Assembly: GCA_030549335.1 (NCBI GenBank)
Contig: JAUKPH010000018.1
Span: 7,378,001-7,442,000, forward strand
DNA length: 64,000 bases
Direction of reading: 5' to 3'
Origin: Pontederia crassipes
Taxonomy: Eukaryota; Streptophyta; Magnoliopsida; Commelinales; Pontederiaceae
A program made the position numbers and the translations under genes. The stretch's first letter is position 1, and every line of letters begins with the position of its first letter. Positions 14,428 through 26,502 of this stretch are shown one piece after another. The notes beneath the pieces are model-generated. The model was not told the DNA's origin and did no database searches. It saw only the letters and a list, made by a program, of their open reading frames with translations.

Positions 14428-17400
14428 TCACTCTCCGACAGTGCTATGACCATCATCTGACTGAGTGATATCTGATTCTCCATCATTAATGGCCAAGTTT
14501 GACATACTCCCTGAAGCACTTCCTCCACCACTCGGGGACTCAACTGCAATGTCTGAAGATTCTGCTTCAGGGTTCCCTCCAGATTGCTTTAGACTCCAAT
14601 ACATGATGCTGGCAGTAAGTGTGAGGATCATCTTCTGGTTTACCTGGCGAGTGAAAATAATTGAAGTTCAATATATATGATAAGACTCGGGATTAAGAAA
14701 ATAGATTCAGCATGGATACAGAGTTGGAAGAAACAAGTTATTACTGAAAGTTAATTGGAACAAGCCACTTTCGTTTTTATCTGATAGTACAAAGCACGCA
14801 TATTTAATCTTCTCAAGAAGAGAAATGGATGATAATGCTACAAACAAGGTTGTCCAAATGCGAACACAGAATTTCCACATGAATCATTGAGAAAGGCGAT
14901 GAATCATGAACAAAGTTTCATCGAGAAAACAATAATAATATTTGTAGACCATGTAGAAATCTCCATAATGCATATGCAGCAGCCCTAATTCTGAGTCAAC
15001 TATTTTTTTATTTATGCCATGCATTATACCTCATTGTCTAACCCACATCATATAGGTTAGTCTCTCTACCTTACGTACTCTGTAGGCTATGTTTATCAGT
15101 ATCATGCTATTGTTAATTTGTTATCTTTAGTATCTAAATCTTTTTATTTTTTTCAATTAGTTTACCACTTATACACCAAAATTGAATTACTTATTTTAAA
15201 TTATTAAATAGGAATTTAGATAGGGGTTGTATGAAATATTGGACAACATGGACTGCTCTTTAAGGAATTGGATTGAAGAAAAAAGGAAAAGTGGAAACAT
15301 GATAGTTGGTTCTGCAACATTTACCTCCATGATGTCTTCTGGCAACAAAAAGACAGAGCATCCAAGCTTTCTTGCAACACTGATAGTATATGTAGCATTC
15401 AACTTCTTCTGTTCATCTACGTCCAGTCAATAAGAGAAAAAGGAGGTTAAGGTAGAATTAAATCGATATGAAAGTTAATATATAACAACAACAACAACAA
15501 AGTCTTATCCCACTAGGTGGGGTCGGCTACATGAATCATACGACGCCATTCCGTTCTATTAGTAATCAAACCTTTCGGTATATTATTCACCAATAGATCT
15601 TGCTCTATTAGTTCGCCAAGTGTCCGCCTTGGCCTCCCTCTCCCTCTTTTAATCGGACTCCAGATTATTTGATTTACTCTTCTTACTAGCGCATCTAATG
15701 ATCTTCTCTGAACATGACCAAACCATCTCAAACAATTCTCTATCATTTTCTCAGTAATAGGAGCCACTCCGACTCGTTCACGTATATAGTCATTCCTAAT
15801 CTTATCTAATCTTGTATGACCACACATCCATCTCAACATCCTCATTTCGGCTACCCCCACTTTACGTTCATGTTGTCCCTTCATAGCCCAACATTCACTA
15901 CCATATAACTATGCCGGTCTTATAGCAGTACAATAGAATTTTTCTTTAACTTTATTGGGTACTTTTCTATCACAAAGAACTCCAGTGGCTTTCCTCCACT
16001 TTTACACCAACCAGCTTGAATTTTATGATTAACATCGTCATCAATCTCACCATCTTGTCTTACAATTGATCATAAATATTTAAACTTTGTCACTTGAGGA
16101 ATTATATCCTCCCCTAGCCTAACTTCCAAATCGTCTCTAAGTTGTTTATTTGTTAAATTGCTATGCATCTCAAACGATTCTCTATCATTTTCTCACTAAT
16201 AGGAGCCACTCCGACTCGTTCACGTATATAGTCATTCCTAATCTTATCTAATCTTGTATGACCACACATCCATCTCAACATCCTCATTTCGGCTACCCCC
16301 ACTTTACGTTCATGTTGTCCCTTCATAGTCCAACATTCACTACCATATAACTTTGCCGGTCTTATAGCAGTACAATAGAATTTTCCTTTAACTTTATTGG
16401 ATATTTTTCTATCACAAAGAACTCCAGTGGCTTTCCTCCACTTTTACACCAACCAGCTTGAATTCTATGATTAACATCGTCATCAATCTCACCATCTTGT
16501 CTTACAATTGATCCTAAATATTTAAACTTTATCACTTGAGGAATTATATCCTCCCCTAGCCTAACTTCCAAATCGTCTCTAAGTTGTTTATTTGTGAAAT
16601 TGTTATGCATATATTATGTTTTATTCCTACTTAAACGAAAACCATTTGACTCCAACGTATTTCTCCATATTTTCAATTTTGTATTAATCTCTTCTCTTGA
16701 ATCCGCTAAAAGTACTATATCATCCGCAAATAGCATGCACTTAAGTACCTCCTCTGTGATACTCTCGGTTATATCATCGATAACTAAGTTAAATAGATAC
16801 GGATTTAAAGCTGATCCTTGATGTAGGCCAATTCCAATAGGAAATTCATTTGTCTCACCTCCGGGTGTCCTAACCCTAGTCAATGCCCCATCGTACATAT
16901 CTTGTATTGCCTTAATGTAGGCAACACTCACCATCTTCTTTTGCAAGGCTTTCTAAAGTACATCCCTTGGTACCCGATTATACGCCTTCTCTAAGTCAAT
17001 GAAAGTCATATGTAAGTTTCTTCTCCTACCTCGATACTTCTCCATCATCCTCCTTAGTAAATAAATCGCATTTGTAGTGGATCTTCCTGGCATGAACCCA
17101 AATTGTCTCTCAGAAATACTAGTCTTCATTCTCAATCTATGCTCAATCACTTTTTCCCATAATTTCATTGTGTGACTCATAAGTTTAATCCCTCTATAAT
17201 TTGCACAATTCTGAATATCCCCTTTATTTTTGTAAATAAGAACTAATGTACTTAATCTCCAAACATCAGGCATCTTTTTCGACCGTAAAATCTCATTAAA
17301 TAGTTTACATAACCACAACACACATTTTTCTCCTAAACATTTCTAAACTTCAATCGGTATATCATCCGGTCCAACGGTTTTACCATTCCCCATTTTCTTA

Positions 17401-20400
17401 AGAGCTTCGCTAACCTCCGAGACTCTAATTCTACGATAAAATGACCTATTAAGCTCACATTCGTTAACTGTCAAGTCCTCCAAATCACAACGGGAACCTT
17501 CGCATCCATCATTAAATAGCTTATAGAAATATTCTTCCCATCTGTTCTTAATATCTCCTTGATCCAACTTCATTTTTTATGCATCTTGATTGATCCAAAT
17601 CTCTCGACTCCTTTTCTTTATTCTTTGCAATCTTGTAAATCATTTGTTCACCAGCCTTTGTCCCTAACTCCTTATAAAACCCCTCATATGCTTTAGCACG
17701 AGCATCACTAACTGCCTTCTTAGCCTCCCTTTTCGCCAAACGATACTTTTCTCAATTGTCAGAACTATTGTCCAAGTGTATCGCCTTGAAACAATCCTTC
17801 TTATTACGCACCTTTTCTTGGACCTCCTCATTCCACCACCAAGTCTCCTTATCTCGTGGTCCAAAACCTTTTGATTCTCCTAAAATGGCTTTAGCAACCA
17901 TTTCAACCTTTTTTGTCACATTCTCCCACATGATACTAGCATCTCCTTCTAACTCCCACACACTTTCCTCTAATAACTTATTTCTAAAAGTCTCTCACTT
18001 CCCCCCCTCCCCTTTAACTGCCACCACTTGATCTTTCGATCAAAAACTATTCAAAATTTTGGTTTTATACATCTCATTTGCATATCAAGAACTAATAATC
18101 TATGTTGTGTAGTCACCCCATGCCCAGGAATTATTTTGCAATTAGTACAGCGTCTTTTATCAGTATTTCTTGTCAAGAAAAAATCGATTTGAGACCTATG
18201 AGTTCCACTTTTGTATGTGATTAAATGTTCCTCTCTTTTCCTAAAACAAGTGTTGATAATCTTAAGGTCGTATGCTAAAGAAAAATCAATAATAGTTTTT
18301 CCTTCCTCATTCAACTCCCCAAAACCAAAACCACCATGAACCCTTGCATGTGGTCCTACCTCTTTACCAACATGTCCATTAAGGTCTCCCCCAATATAAA
18401 CTTTCTCGATTGTTAGTATACTTTCAATCAAACCCTCCATATTTGTCCAAAACTTCTCCTTGAGATGTGATTCTACTCCTACTTGGGGTGCATGTGCACT
18501 AATAATGTTCATAGTCTCATTTCCAACAATTACTTTCACGGATATGATTTGATCCTCAATCCTTTTAACTTTCACAACATTCTTCCTCCATTCTGCATCC
18601 GCGATAATACCAACACCATTCCTTCCATTTACCTTACATGTGTACCAAAGTTTGAAACCATTTAACCTAATCTCTTTACTTCCCTCTCCTACCCATCTAG
18701 TTTCTTGCAAGCATAAGATACTAATCTTACGCTGGTCCATTACTTGTGCCACCTCGAGGCGCTTCCCATTCCACGTCTCAATGTTCCAAGAACCTAATCT
18801 GACCTTAGTCTCATGACCTAGCTTCTTTAACCGCTCCGTCCATTAGAGTGCGGTAGCTCTTGCTCATTTAACACTGCATTCAGGCGATGATGCAGCGGCT
18901 CTTGCTCTCTTATCACTGTACCCGAGATGTACAACGTGTTACTTACGAGTAACGACCTAGCATTAACACAATATATTCGTTGATCCATGTTCATAAGTTA
19001 ATATATAAGATGGAAAAAAAAGATCACATATGCAGTTCAGTTCATTTCCTGAATCTATATCATCATGATCGCAAGATGCAGCAGATAAAAGGTGTTTGAC
19101 TTTATGATTGGAAGCAAAAAAATATCTCTTAAAAATACGTATTTAAAAATCATACCATCTTCACCCTTTGTAACAAGCTTCCAATTTACAACGCTAGGCT
19201 TCACACAACTTAGGAGTTCAAGGAAAAACCTTCCGCTTGATAGGTTTTTATCCTGAAAGAGAACAAAAGATATAATATAAGATTGATCCATAAATAAGAT
19301 AAGAAGTTAAGAACATCATATATGTTTGACTTCCTAACTTGATGGAGAAAGACTTCAAAGTACCTTAAAGCTTTCCATCCGAGAAGTTCGTCCAGATGCT
19401 TTAACCTTACTATTGGCCCAAATTAGTATGTCAGCATCTGTTATCTCTTTTCCTTGTGAGTGACATCTCAAGTTCTTCAAAAGTTGTAGGATGTTGAATC
19501 TCATTAGTTGCCAAAGAAAAGCTGATGAAGAAAATTATAAAAGCACATAGTAAGTTAACAAAGGCTTAACTTTGTCGTTATTTCTCAAGTGCAAGGACAC
19601 TAATGATAATATCTGCAGAATAACTAATAAGAAAAAAATCCAGGAATTTTATGAATAAAGGTGTATCTGATTCTAATATTAACAATCAGAAAAAGGATTC
19701 TATTTTAGTGCCTAATTTCCACCAATTAGACCCTGCATAGAACACCTCCCATGTATGACAATATTTTCAAATATAAACCTACACAAAAAATAAGTAAACT
19801 AGAGATCCTGCAAGGCCAATTCAAATGGGTGATTATCAAATTGGTTATTTAATAAATTATTAGCAAGGATTGCTAGAATTTAAAGATAATCTACTTGATT
19901 GTGGCTTAACGTGAAGATCAATCAAAACAAGTGAAAATAATAAAAAGAACAAATCAAGCATTTTGTAGAAATGCATAAAATTCTATAGGACTGAATGATG
20001 TGATGTTCACCTCTCCACATACGGAGAAAGAAGTTTTGTTAGAACAAATACCATATAAATATCAGAAAAAATAAGTAAGAAATGGTCAAGGGGAAATGGG
20101 TTCCATCCCACAAATCTCAAGGATAAGTAACTCACCAAGAATAAGTTTCTTATTTCCTTGCACAATGTCATTACCAGCAAGATTTACCAGAGAAAAATTC
20201 AGCTGCCCTCCAATCGTTATTACTTGATTGCAGTTTTCCACTTTTCTAAATGGCATCTTAATTGGAGGTTTAGTTGCCAGCTTCCAATTAACTGATCCAG
20301 GAGAAACTTTGTCAAGAACCTCCAATAGGACCCACCTGCAAATTTTCGTGAAAACTCATTTCAGACGTGGAAAATAAGGTTCTTCACTATTGTAGAAGGT

Positions 20401-23400
20401 TCTTACCCATTCCTAACATCCTCAAACAAATTATTAACGAATGTAGCAATTCCAAGACTATTGATCCATAACCGAAAGGCTCTCTCTTCCCTGGATACTT
20501 GGACATCATCATCCATTTCTGATAATGGTAAAATCTGTTTATTGTCAGTTGATAGACCATTCCTGCATAATAAAGTCTAGTAAGTTCTAAAAACTTCAAC
20601 TATGCCCCTAAATAAAGAGGTACATGATTGAACATAACATAATAGGAATATGACATCCAGGCCCTCAAAATCTGAATTATATAACAAAATTGTTTGCCCA
20701 AATGTTTCCAATATAAACAAAACAGAGGTATAAAAAAATCACAAGATGAACCAAAGATATTTAGTTGCAACAAAAGATTATCAGGTCGCTTGCAGATTAA
20801 TATGATAAATAATAAGTGAAAGAACAGTACTAGAGAACATTAGATTCACACTCAGATCTTGACAAGCTTTCTAAAATACCATTTTCAACAATGTCAGAAA
20901 GCCACTTGATGCTTCAACTTTCCAACAAGGTACACGAGTGCAGTTTATAATTAAGTTTCAATCAAGAGCTCCTGAAATACCATTCTGGAGAGATTGCTCA
21001 CAAGATGAACAAAAATCTTTGATGACTTGGGATAAATTGGAAGGTCGACTAAGGCTATGAACATAAGTTGACAAGTAGAGAAAAGATGCAGAAATATACT
21101 TATTTCAATGATAATGGCATAAAGAGTTCTTTCTCAGAAAAAAAAAGGTAGAATAAAGAGTTCGAACTTAATAACCACAGATTTTTACCTTATGTTTTCC
21201 AATGGAAAATCAAGAAATGTTTAACAAACATAGAATATAGTACCATAAGGCAAGAAAGTTTATTTCCATCTCACAAGGCATATGCATAGTGTGAAGGATT
21301 TGAATTGTGAAGTCTAACCTGTGCTGGAATATCTGAGCAACAAATGCAAGGTTCAGGTTTGGAGAACCCTCAACGATATCTTTTGGACTTAGGTACCGTT
21401 TGCAATCAAGTTTCTCGGCTTGCTCAAGTATTTGCTTTGCTCTTTCAGCAGGATCCTTGGTTTCCAATACTTCTGGATTAGCATGCTCAGGAGCAAGAGC
21501 ATTTAGAAGGTAAGCATATGCCTCGCCATCCTGTACGTAACTAGGCTCGTCAACAAGTATATATATACTAATGCCTAGACATCCAAAAAGAAAAATCCAA
21601 GAAAGGAAAAGAAACAAATTACGAACGTGTTAACTACAAGGGTAGTAATCAAGGAATGAAATTGCAGCCAAGTCACATTTTTGTAAGCTGAAACATATCG
21701 TGCCAATAAAATTATTATACAGTGAGGAAGGTTTCTCCGCAACTGCATTTGAAGACTTTTAATCCAGGTCGAAGTGCCGGCCAAAGTTCATTTTTCATGA
21801 AAGATTTCTGACAATGTAAACCCATAACACTCCAGCACGTAGTTAGTATTTTACATGCCAGTTGCATGCATAATACAACAGTATCACACTGGAACCATGA
21901 ACGTTGGTTGTAATGCAACCAGGAAAAAAGTTAGTCCTGCTAAATGGAAGAAATTAAGAGAAGTCAACAAAATACATATAGAGCAAAATAGTTAAACATT
22001 GAGAAATGGAAATTGATAACCGAGCAAAAAGGAAATGGAAAAGCTTTATGACTGAAGGTGGTACTAAATGCCATAATGGCGACATTATAACTTGGAAAAC
22101 TTCATATTCTTAATATATGAGCGGTCATCATATATTCCTACGGGCATCTTAAAGGTTGGAAACAAGTGTACTTTCACAATATCAGAACCAGAAAAATATT
22201 TCCAATTGTTAAAATACTCAATCAGAGTAGAGAAGGATAGCTTAAAATATAAAAGCAAATAATCTTTTCTCTGATGTTGCTTACATCAGTGCTATCAAAG
22301 TCAGAATGTTTGAAAATAGAAATCAATGAATCAAACTTCAGATCCATTTGATAAAAACTTCTATACCTTCACATCAGACGAAAAATTTGTTACTGTCTTC
22401 TTGTAACCTGCTTTTTTCAAGTGAAAATTCATCCATTTAAGTAGCATCTTTTCTGGAGCCAGGCTCATGAGCTCCTCCACATCCTGAGAAAGATAAAAAC
22501 AGCAGAGCTTTGTTGTCAAAATAGAAAAAGAAGAAGAAAAAGAGAAAAAGAAGATATATGACCAATCTTTTGACCTTGCTGTCATCATCTATCAACTCCA
22601 CCAGTTGTGGTGTCTTCTTGAGGTTCAGATCCGCTAGCAATTGTATCTATGAACAAGATGACGACCAGGCAACAAGTAATAATTGGATGTGTCAGTAAGA
22701 ATTTCCAGGGATGGGAAATGAAAATCAGGCTACATGGAATCACTAGTTCCTCGTATGACATTAACATAGTGAACAATTTCAGAAAAGCAAAGGCAAAGTG
22801 CTTCCACTCTCACTGTGTACCTTTATGATTTGAGATATCAAACCCAGCACCAAGTGAGGCTGCATGAAAAAATAAAAGATCTCATAAAGTAGAATTTTGA
22901 CTAATGAAAGGACAAATTTCTGTTCTATCTAAAGACCTTGCTGGTAGGCAGTAGAGTATCCACCAAGTATGTAACATAGTGCAATCAAATTTATGGATTA
23001 TAGAAATTTGACGACGTAATGGATCATCCCACAAATCATAAAAAGATAAGTTGAGGAAGAAAATTACACTATAAGGCCAGTTCTCAAATTATATAAATAG
23101 TAATAAAGACAAATGGAAAGGAAAGTCTCCTCCACATACTCTTGCTTCAATCAGGTCCTGTGTTCCGATGTTAACTACAGTGCACCCAATAGCCTTGGCA
23201 GAGTTCAGGCAAAGAGTATGATTTTCGTTTCTCTCCCAGGGATTGAGCACTCGTTTAGTATTGATTGCCCTTTCATCTATGGTTCCCGGCACCGCAACAT
23301 TGATCAATTTACTAAATTAAATCATAGAAAAAAAAAGAAAAATGAAAAGATTAGACATTCATCTAAGTTACGTGTTGTCTAATTGAAATGTGACAATAAA

Positions 23401-24233
23401 CAAATGGAAAACATGCAATCTAATTTTTCCCAGATGATTTTTCCACCTCCTGTCTGGTTAGATTGATAACGCCAATCAATTAAGAGAAAACAAACAAAAG
23501 TGAGCAAATCTTTTATCCTGATGTTGGCAATTTACCAAAGGAGGACACCATCCTGGACAAGATTGAATAAGTCATTGGTTGTCGGATCGAGTGGCAAGTA
23601 ATTCTTAAGAAACTTGTCTTCTCCAAGATAGTTATTAATATGCACCACATAAGATGACTTCTCTGATTCATTGATGGTGTGCAAGAGCGTGGTAGTGGTG
23701 GCCTTCAAGAACGATGACGAATGCTTTGTGTCGCCTAACTTTTCTGCTGCACGAGCTTGTAAATTCAAGTATTCCTGAAAATCTCCAATTCAAGTCCATT
23801 GAATCGTCACATCCTATGTTCATAACGATTTTTTTTAAATCAGTAACATGAGATATAATTAATACCCGCAGAAAGGATTCAAAGTCGAGCTCCTGGTTGG
23901 TTTCCGGATAGGTCTCGGTGAGAAAAGCAGCAATCTCTTGCTGGGTCACCACCTCGTTCAGGCCCTTGAGCTTTGCCATGAATGGTGGCAAATCCCCCAC
24001 AGTCACATGACCGTCCTTCTTTATGGATGTAAACTTCAAAAGACAACAGCCGATCCATTACATTTCACAAGTCAAGAATCTTCTAATAACGAAGGCAGCA
24101 TTTTGATTGAAATTTCATGCTACCAAACAGAATTCGGAATCCTTACTTTGGATTTGAGACCTCGAAGCTCGACCTGAGTGAACTGACTCTGGAGCCATTG
24201 ATCGGAGACGAGCACGCCGACGAATCCTGACAT
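14428..24233 (-). CDS. Fimbrin (plastin-type actin-bundling protein), 14 coding exons, 674 aa
   Basis: Fimbrin cross-links actin filaments into bundles in the cytoplasm. I assembled the exons by splice sites and by match to the plant fimbrin family: 24233-24147, 24033-23866, 23774-23536, 23311-23140, 22859-22821, 22646-22575, 22483-22367, 21530-21319, 20562-20407, 20335-20136, 19521-19364, 19252-19156, 15416-15325, 14643-14428. These sum to 2025 bases, all introns are GT-AG, and the phase stays open throughout. The protein starts [19 protein letters not shown]. Residues 1-85 are the EF-hand-like head ([26 protein letters not shown]). Four calponin-homology domains follow at about 120-240, 265-370, 390-500 and 515-620; visible signatures include [29 protein letters not shown]-like [28 protein letters not shown] and [14 protein letters not shown]. 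The last ~55 residues are an acidic, Ser/Gly-rich tail ending in STVGE. The usual family length is about 650-720 residues, so the gene looks complete. Intron 12 (15417-19155) is swollen by a LINE; without it the intron would be about 0.2 kb. Plant family members studied so far are largely calcium-independent; I did not test that here. Confidence 0.96.
15472..15484. repeat. LINE target-site duplication, left copy
   Basis: AAGTTAATATATA, identical to the copy at 18995-19007. It marks the insertion site within the fimbrin intron. Confidence 0.9.
15513..18842 (-). pseudogene. LINE polyprotein remnant: endonuclease plus reverse transcriptase
   Basis: The frame opens at 18842, just after a TAA, with [13 protein letters not shown]. 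Endonuclease motifs follow from 18752: [23 protein letters not shown] and SQIDFFL, then [10 protein letters not shown]. The linker continues in another frame (17961-17548, [26 protein letters not shown]), so there are frameshifts near 18.0 kb and near 17.56 kb. Back in the first frame come [69 protein letters not shown] and [11 protein letters not shown]. In-frame stops interrupt at about 17749, 17340, 16950 and 16611. The C-terminal part (15884-15513) has [16 protein letters not shown] and [11 protein letters not shown], and ends HVADPT. The family enzyme nicks DNA and reverse-transcribes its own RNA; this copy cannot. The SAYAP motif usual in this endonuclease reads SAHAP here. Confidence 0.88.
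15724..16607. repeat. 442-bp tandem duplication inside the LINE
   Basis: The segment 15724-16165 is repeated at 16166-16607 with an offset of exactly 442 bp. Landmarks such as GAGCCACTCCGACTCGTTCA occur at 15761 and 16203. I counted about a dozen base differences between the copies. It duplicates part of the sequence coding for the region after the reverse transcriptase. Confidence 0.93.
18995..19007. repeat. LINE target-site duplication, right copy
   Basis: AAGTTAATATATA, the partner of 15472-15484. It borders the 5' end of the LINE, so the insertion was not 5'-truncated. Confidence 0.9.
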
Positions 24234-24700
24234 CCTCCCGCTTTCCTAAATCTATCCAACGACTCTCGATCTCCAAACGCCTTCCTCGCAAGAATCCGAT
24301 CAAACAGCTCCAAACTTTAAGCTGAAAAAAGAACATTCCAGTGATCAAACAACACGAACTGACACTAAATTCAATCCCGACGATCGATCATATATCAAGT
24401 TCTCAAAACAAAACAGACAAAAAAAGACGAAGGAGACAAACAGAGAACCTCGTAGAATCCGAAAGAACAAAACAAACGGAAAATAATAAGCGGTGCAAGA
24501 TGAATTTTCACCTGCGGGAATCCAACATTGCACCAGAACGCGAAGAAAATTGCAAGATTACGCGACTTCGATTGGTTTTGCACCTATAGTTTCGATCTGG
24601 AAGTGAAGAGAGAACAAAAAAAATGCAACTTTGTACTGGTTCTTAATTTCTTATAAATGGACGAGAATAGAAGGAAGCAAAAAGAATGGAATCCCCAGGT
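24234..24700 (-). promoter_or_regulatory. Fimbrin 5' UTR, probable leader intron and TATA-like box
   Basis: Upstream of the ATG on the minus strand there is an acceptor TTTTTTCAG ending at 24322 and a donor GCAG/GTGAAA at 24511. Together they suggest a 190-bp leader intron (24322-24511). A TATA-like TTTATAAG lies at about 24650-24658, which would put the transcript start near 24620. No transcript evidence is available, so the start site and intron are predictions. Confidence 0.42.
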
Positions 24701-25702
24701 TTCGTGGGGGAGATGGAGGTGGGCCCTTTTTTGTGATCCCGAAGCTGCCAAAAAGCTAACGAAGACGACCATTTTCCTAATTAAAAAAATCATTCTTATA
24801 TAATATATTTTAAATTATGGAAAAATAGGAGTGGAAGAAATGGTAAATAACAATTTTGTAATGGGCCGTCTGAAGGAGAAGGCTGCGTTATGGGCTTTTT
24901 GGGTTTCATATTCGAGACGAGTTTATGATTTTTTGGGGGGGATTTATTTTTCAATTCAGATCATTGAGCCATTCTTTGTAATAGGAAAATTAATAGAAGT
25001 ATAATGGAAATGATTTGAAAAAAAAACTTATTATTCAAATAACTAATCGTATTCGTCTTAAAATATTTTGTAGGATGATCTTACATCGGATCCATGTTGT
25101 TTATATTGTTCGTTTTTTTTGTCAACAGTACTGGTGCTAACCCTACTACAATCAAACGTATATTTTGGAATGCTATGAATTATAATAGTCTCTATTTCTT
25201 TTGCCTAAACTAAGTTTCCAATGAAAAATAAAATTGTACACTTGTTTAAATAAATAATTGTTGTTTCCCACAATCATGTTAAAATAAACTAAAAGTGATT
25301 ATAATTCATTCTCAGTTTACCCAGAAATTAATTTGAAAACAAGTTATTTTTATCATTTGGAAAAGAGTGATAGCATTGTCCCTCTATAACATATTATTAT
25401 TACTTTGTTTTATTAAACAAAAGTAAAATAATGTTTATAACTCTTGTAAAAGGATGTTAACAGTAATTTCTTTTAAAGATTCGATGAAGACACCCTTTCA
25501 AAAAATGTTATTATTCTGCTGTTTGTTAGACAATAGTACAACTATTTACCGATAATAATGTTTAGTAGAACTTGTGCATCAAAATATTTTTTCAAGATAC
25601 TTTCGTTGAGAGACACACATATGATAATAGATTCATCTTTTGTACCGCATACAAAGTGACTTAAATAAGATTACATATGTTTGTTCTCAGTTTTATAGAT
25701 TT
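24700..25702. other. AT-rich intergenic DNA upstream of fimbrin
   Basis: No open frame with a recognisable domain, no RNA gene and no clear transposon ends were seen. It is presumably the distal promoter and spacer of fimbrin. Confidence 0.5.
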
Positions 25703-25710
25703 ATTGACAT

Positions 25711-26313
25711 CAGGGACGGAGCCAATGTATTGTTAGGGGGGCCATGGCCCCTCCTAACTTTTTGCAACATTACCTATATACTACTATATATTATTATATA
25801 CATATATAATATATATGATATGGCCCGCCCTTAATTTTGTAAACTTGACATAATTAAGTTCCTTCTAATTTTTTGAAACATTATATATAGTAATATATAT
25901 TATTATATATATGGAGAATCCCCTAACTTTTTGAACTTGGCATAATTATAATGTGTTATTATAGTAATAAGAGAATATATGTGTACATTTATAAAAGATT
26001 ATAGTATAATATGTGTTTTTATGAATGTATAATATATGTACTAATAATTTTAACTCTTTTTTTATAAAAAAAATTAAATTAATTAGTTGTCATAAAAAGT
26101 TAGTTACATATATTTTCTCTTAACATGATAAACATAAAAAGAAAAAAATATGCATGATGAATAACAAAAAAATATTTTAATCTAAATAAAATAATAATTA
26201 TAATTATATGTTGATTCTATTGTAATATTTTTTATTTCTTAATTTGGTTATAAAGTTAATATATATTTTTTTATTCTTTACTTGTCCCCCCTAAGTATTG
26301 ATCCTGGCTCCTG
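25711..26313. mobile_element. Non-autonomous hAT-like element (MITE), 603 bp
   Basis: The left end CAGGGACGGAGCCAATGTAT and the inverted right end CAGGAGCCAGGATCAATACT are imperfect inverted repeats that both run into TTAGGGGGG. The flanking 8 bp are ATTGACAT (25703-25710) and ATTAACAT (26314-26321), 7 of 8 matching, the duplication length of hAT elements. The interior is AT-rich with degenerate internal repeats and no coding sequence. The GGACGGAGCCA terminus is a common plant repeat. Confidence 0.68.
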
Positions 26314-26502
26314 ATTAACATGTTCTAAGAAAATAGTGGAAGACTTCGTAATAATAAAATTACTTAAATAATACTCATGCCAACTACTATATTGTGTAAA
26401 AGTTGGCTAATATACATCATCACATTCTAGACATTTAAAACTCACATAGTGTGTAACATTCATCATTAGCTTTAATCATCATCTTTATTCTTGGTCATCT
26501 GC

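Larger units (their letters stand above)
15485..18994 (-). mobile_element. RTE-clade LINE (non-LTR retrotransposon), full length, degenerate
   Basis: The element lies inside fimbrin intron 12 in the same orientation as the gene. A perfect 13-bp target duplication, AAGTTAATATATA, flanks it at 15472-15484 and 18995-19007. On the minus strand the 3' end is GGGATAAGACTTTG followed by (TTG)n and TTA, the tail typical of plant RTE elements and of the SINEs that share it. The 3.5-kb length fits RTE. It encodes an apurinic-type endonuclease followed by a reverse transcriptase with the FADD box. Frameshifts and stops mean it is no longer autonomous. Confidence 0.92.
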
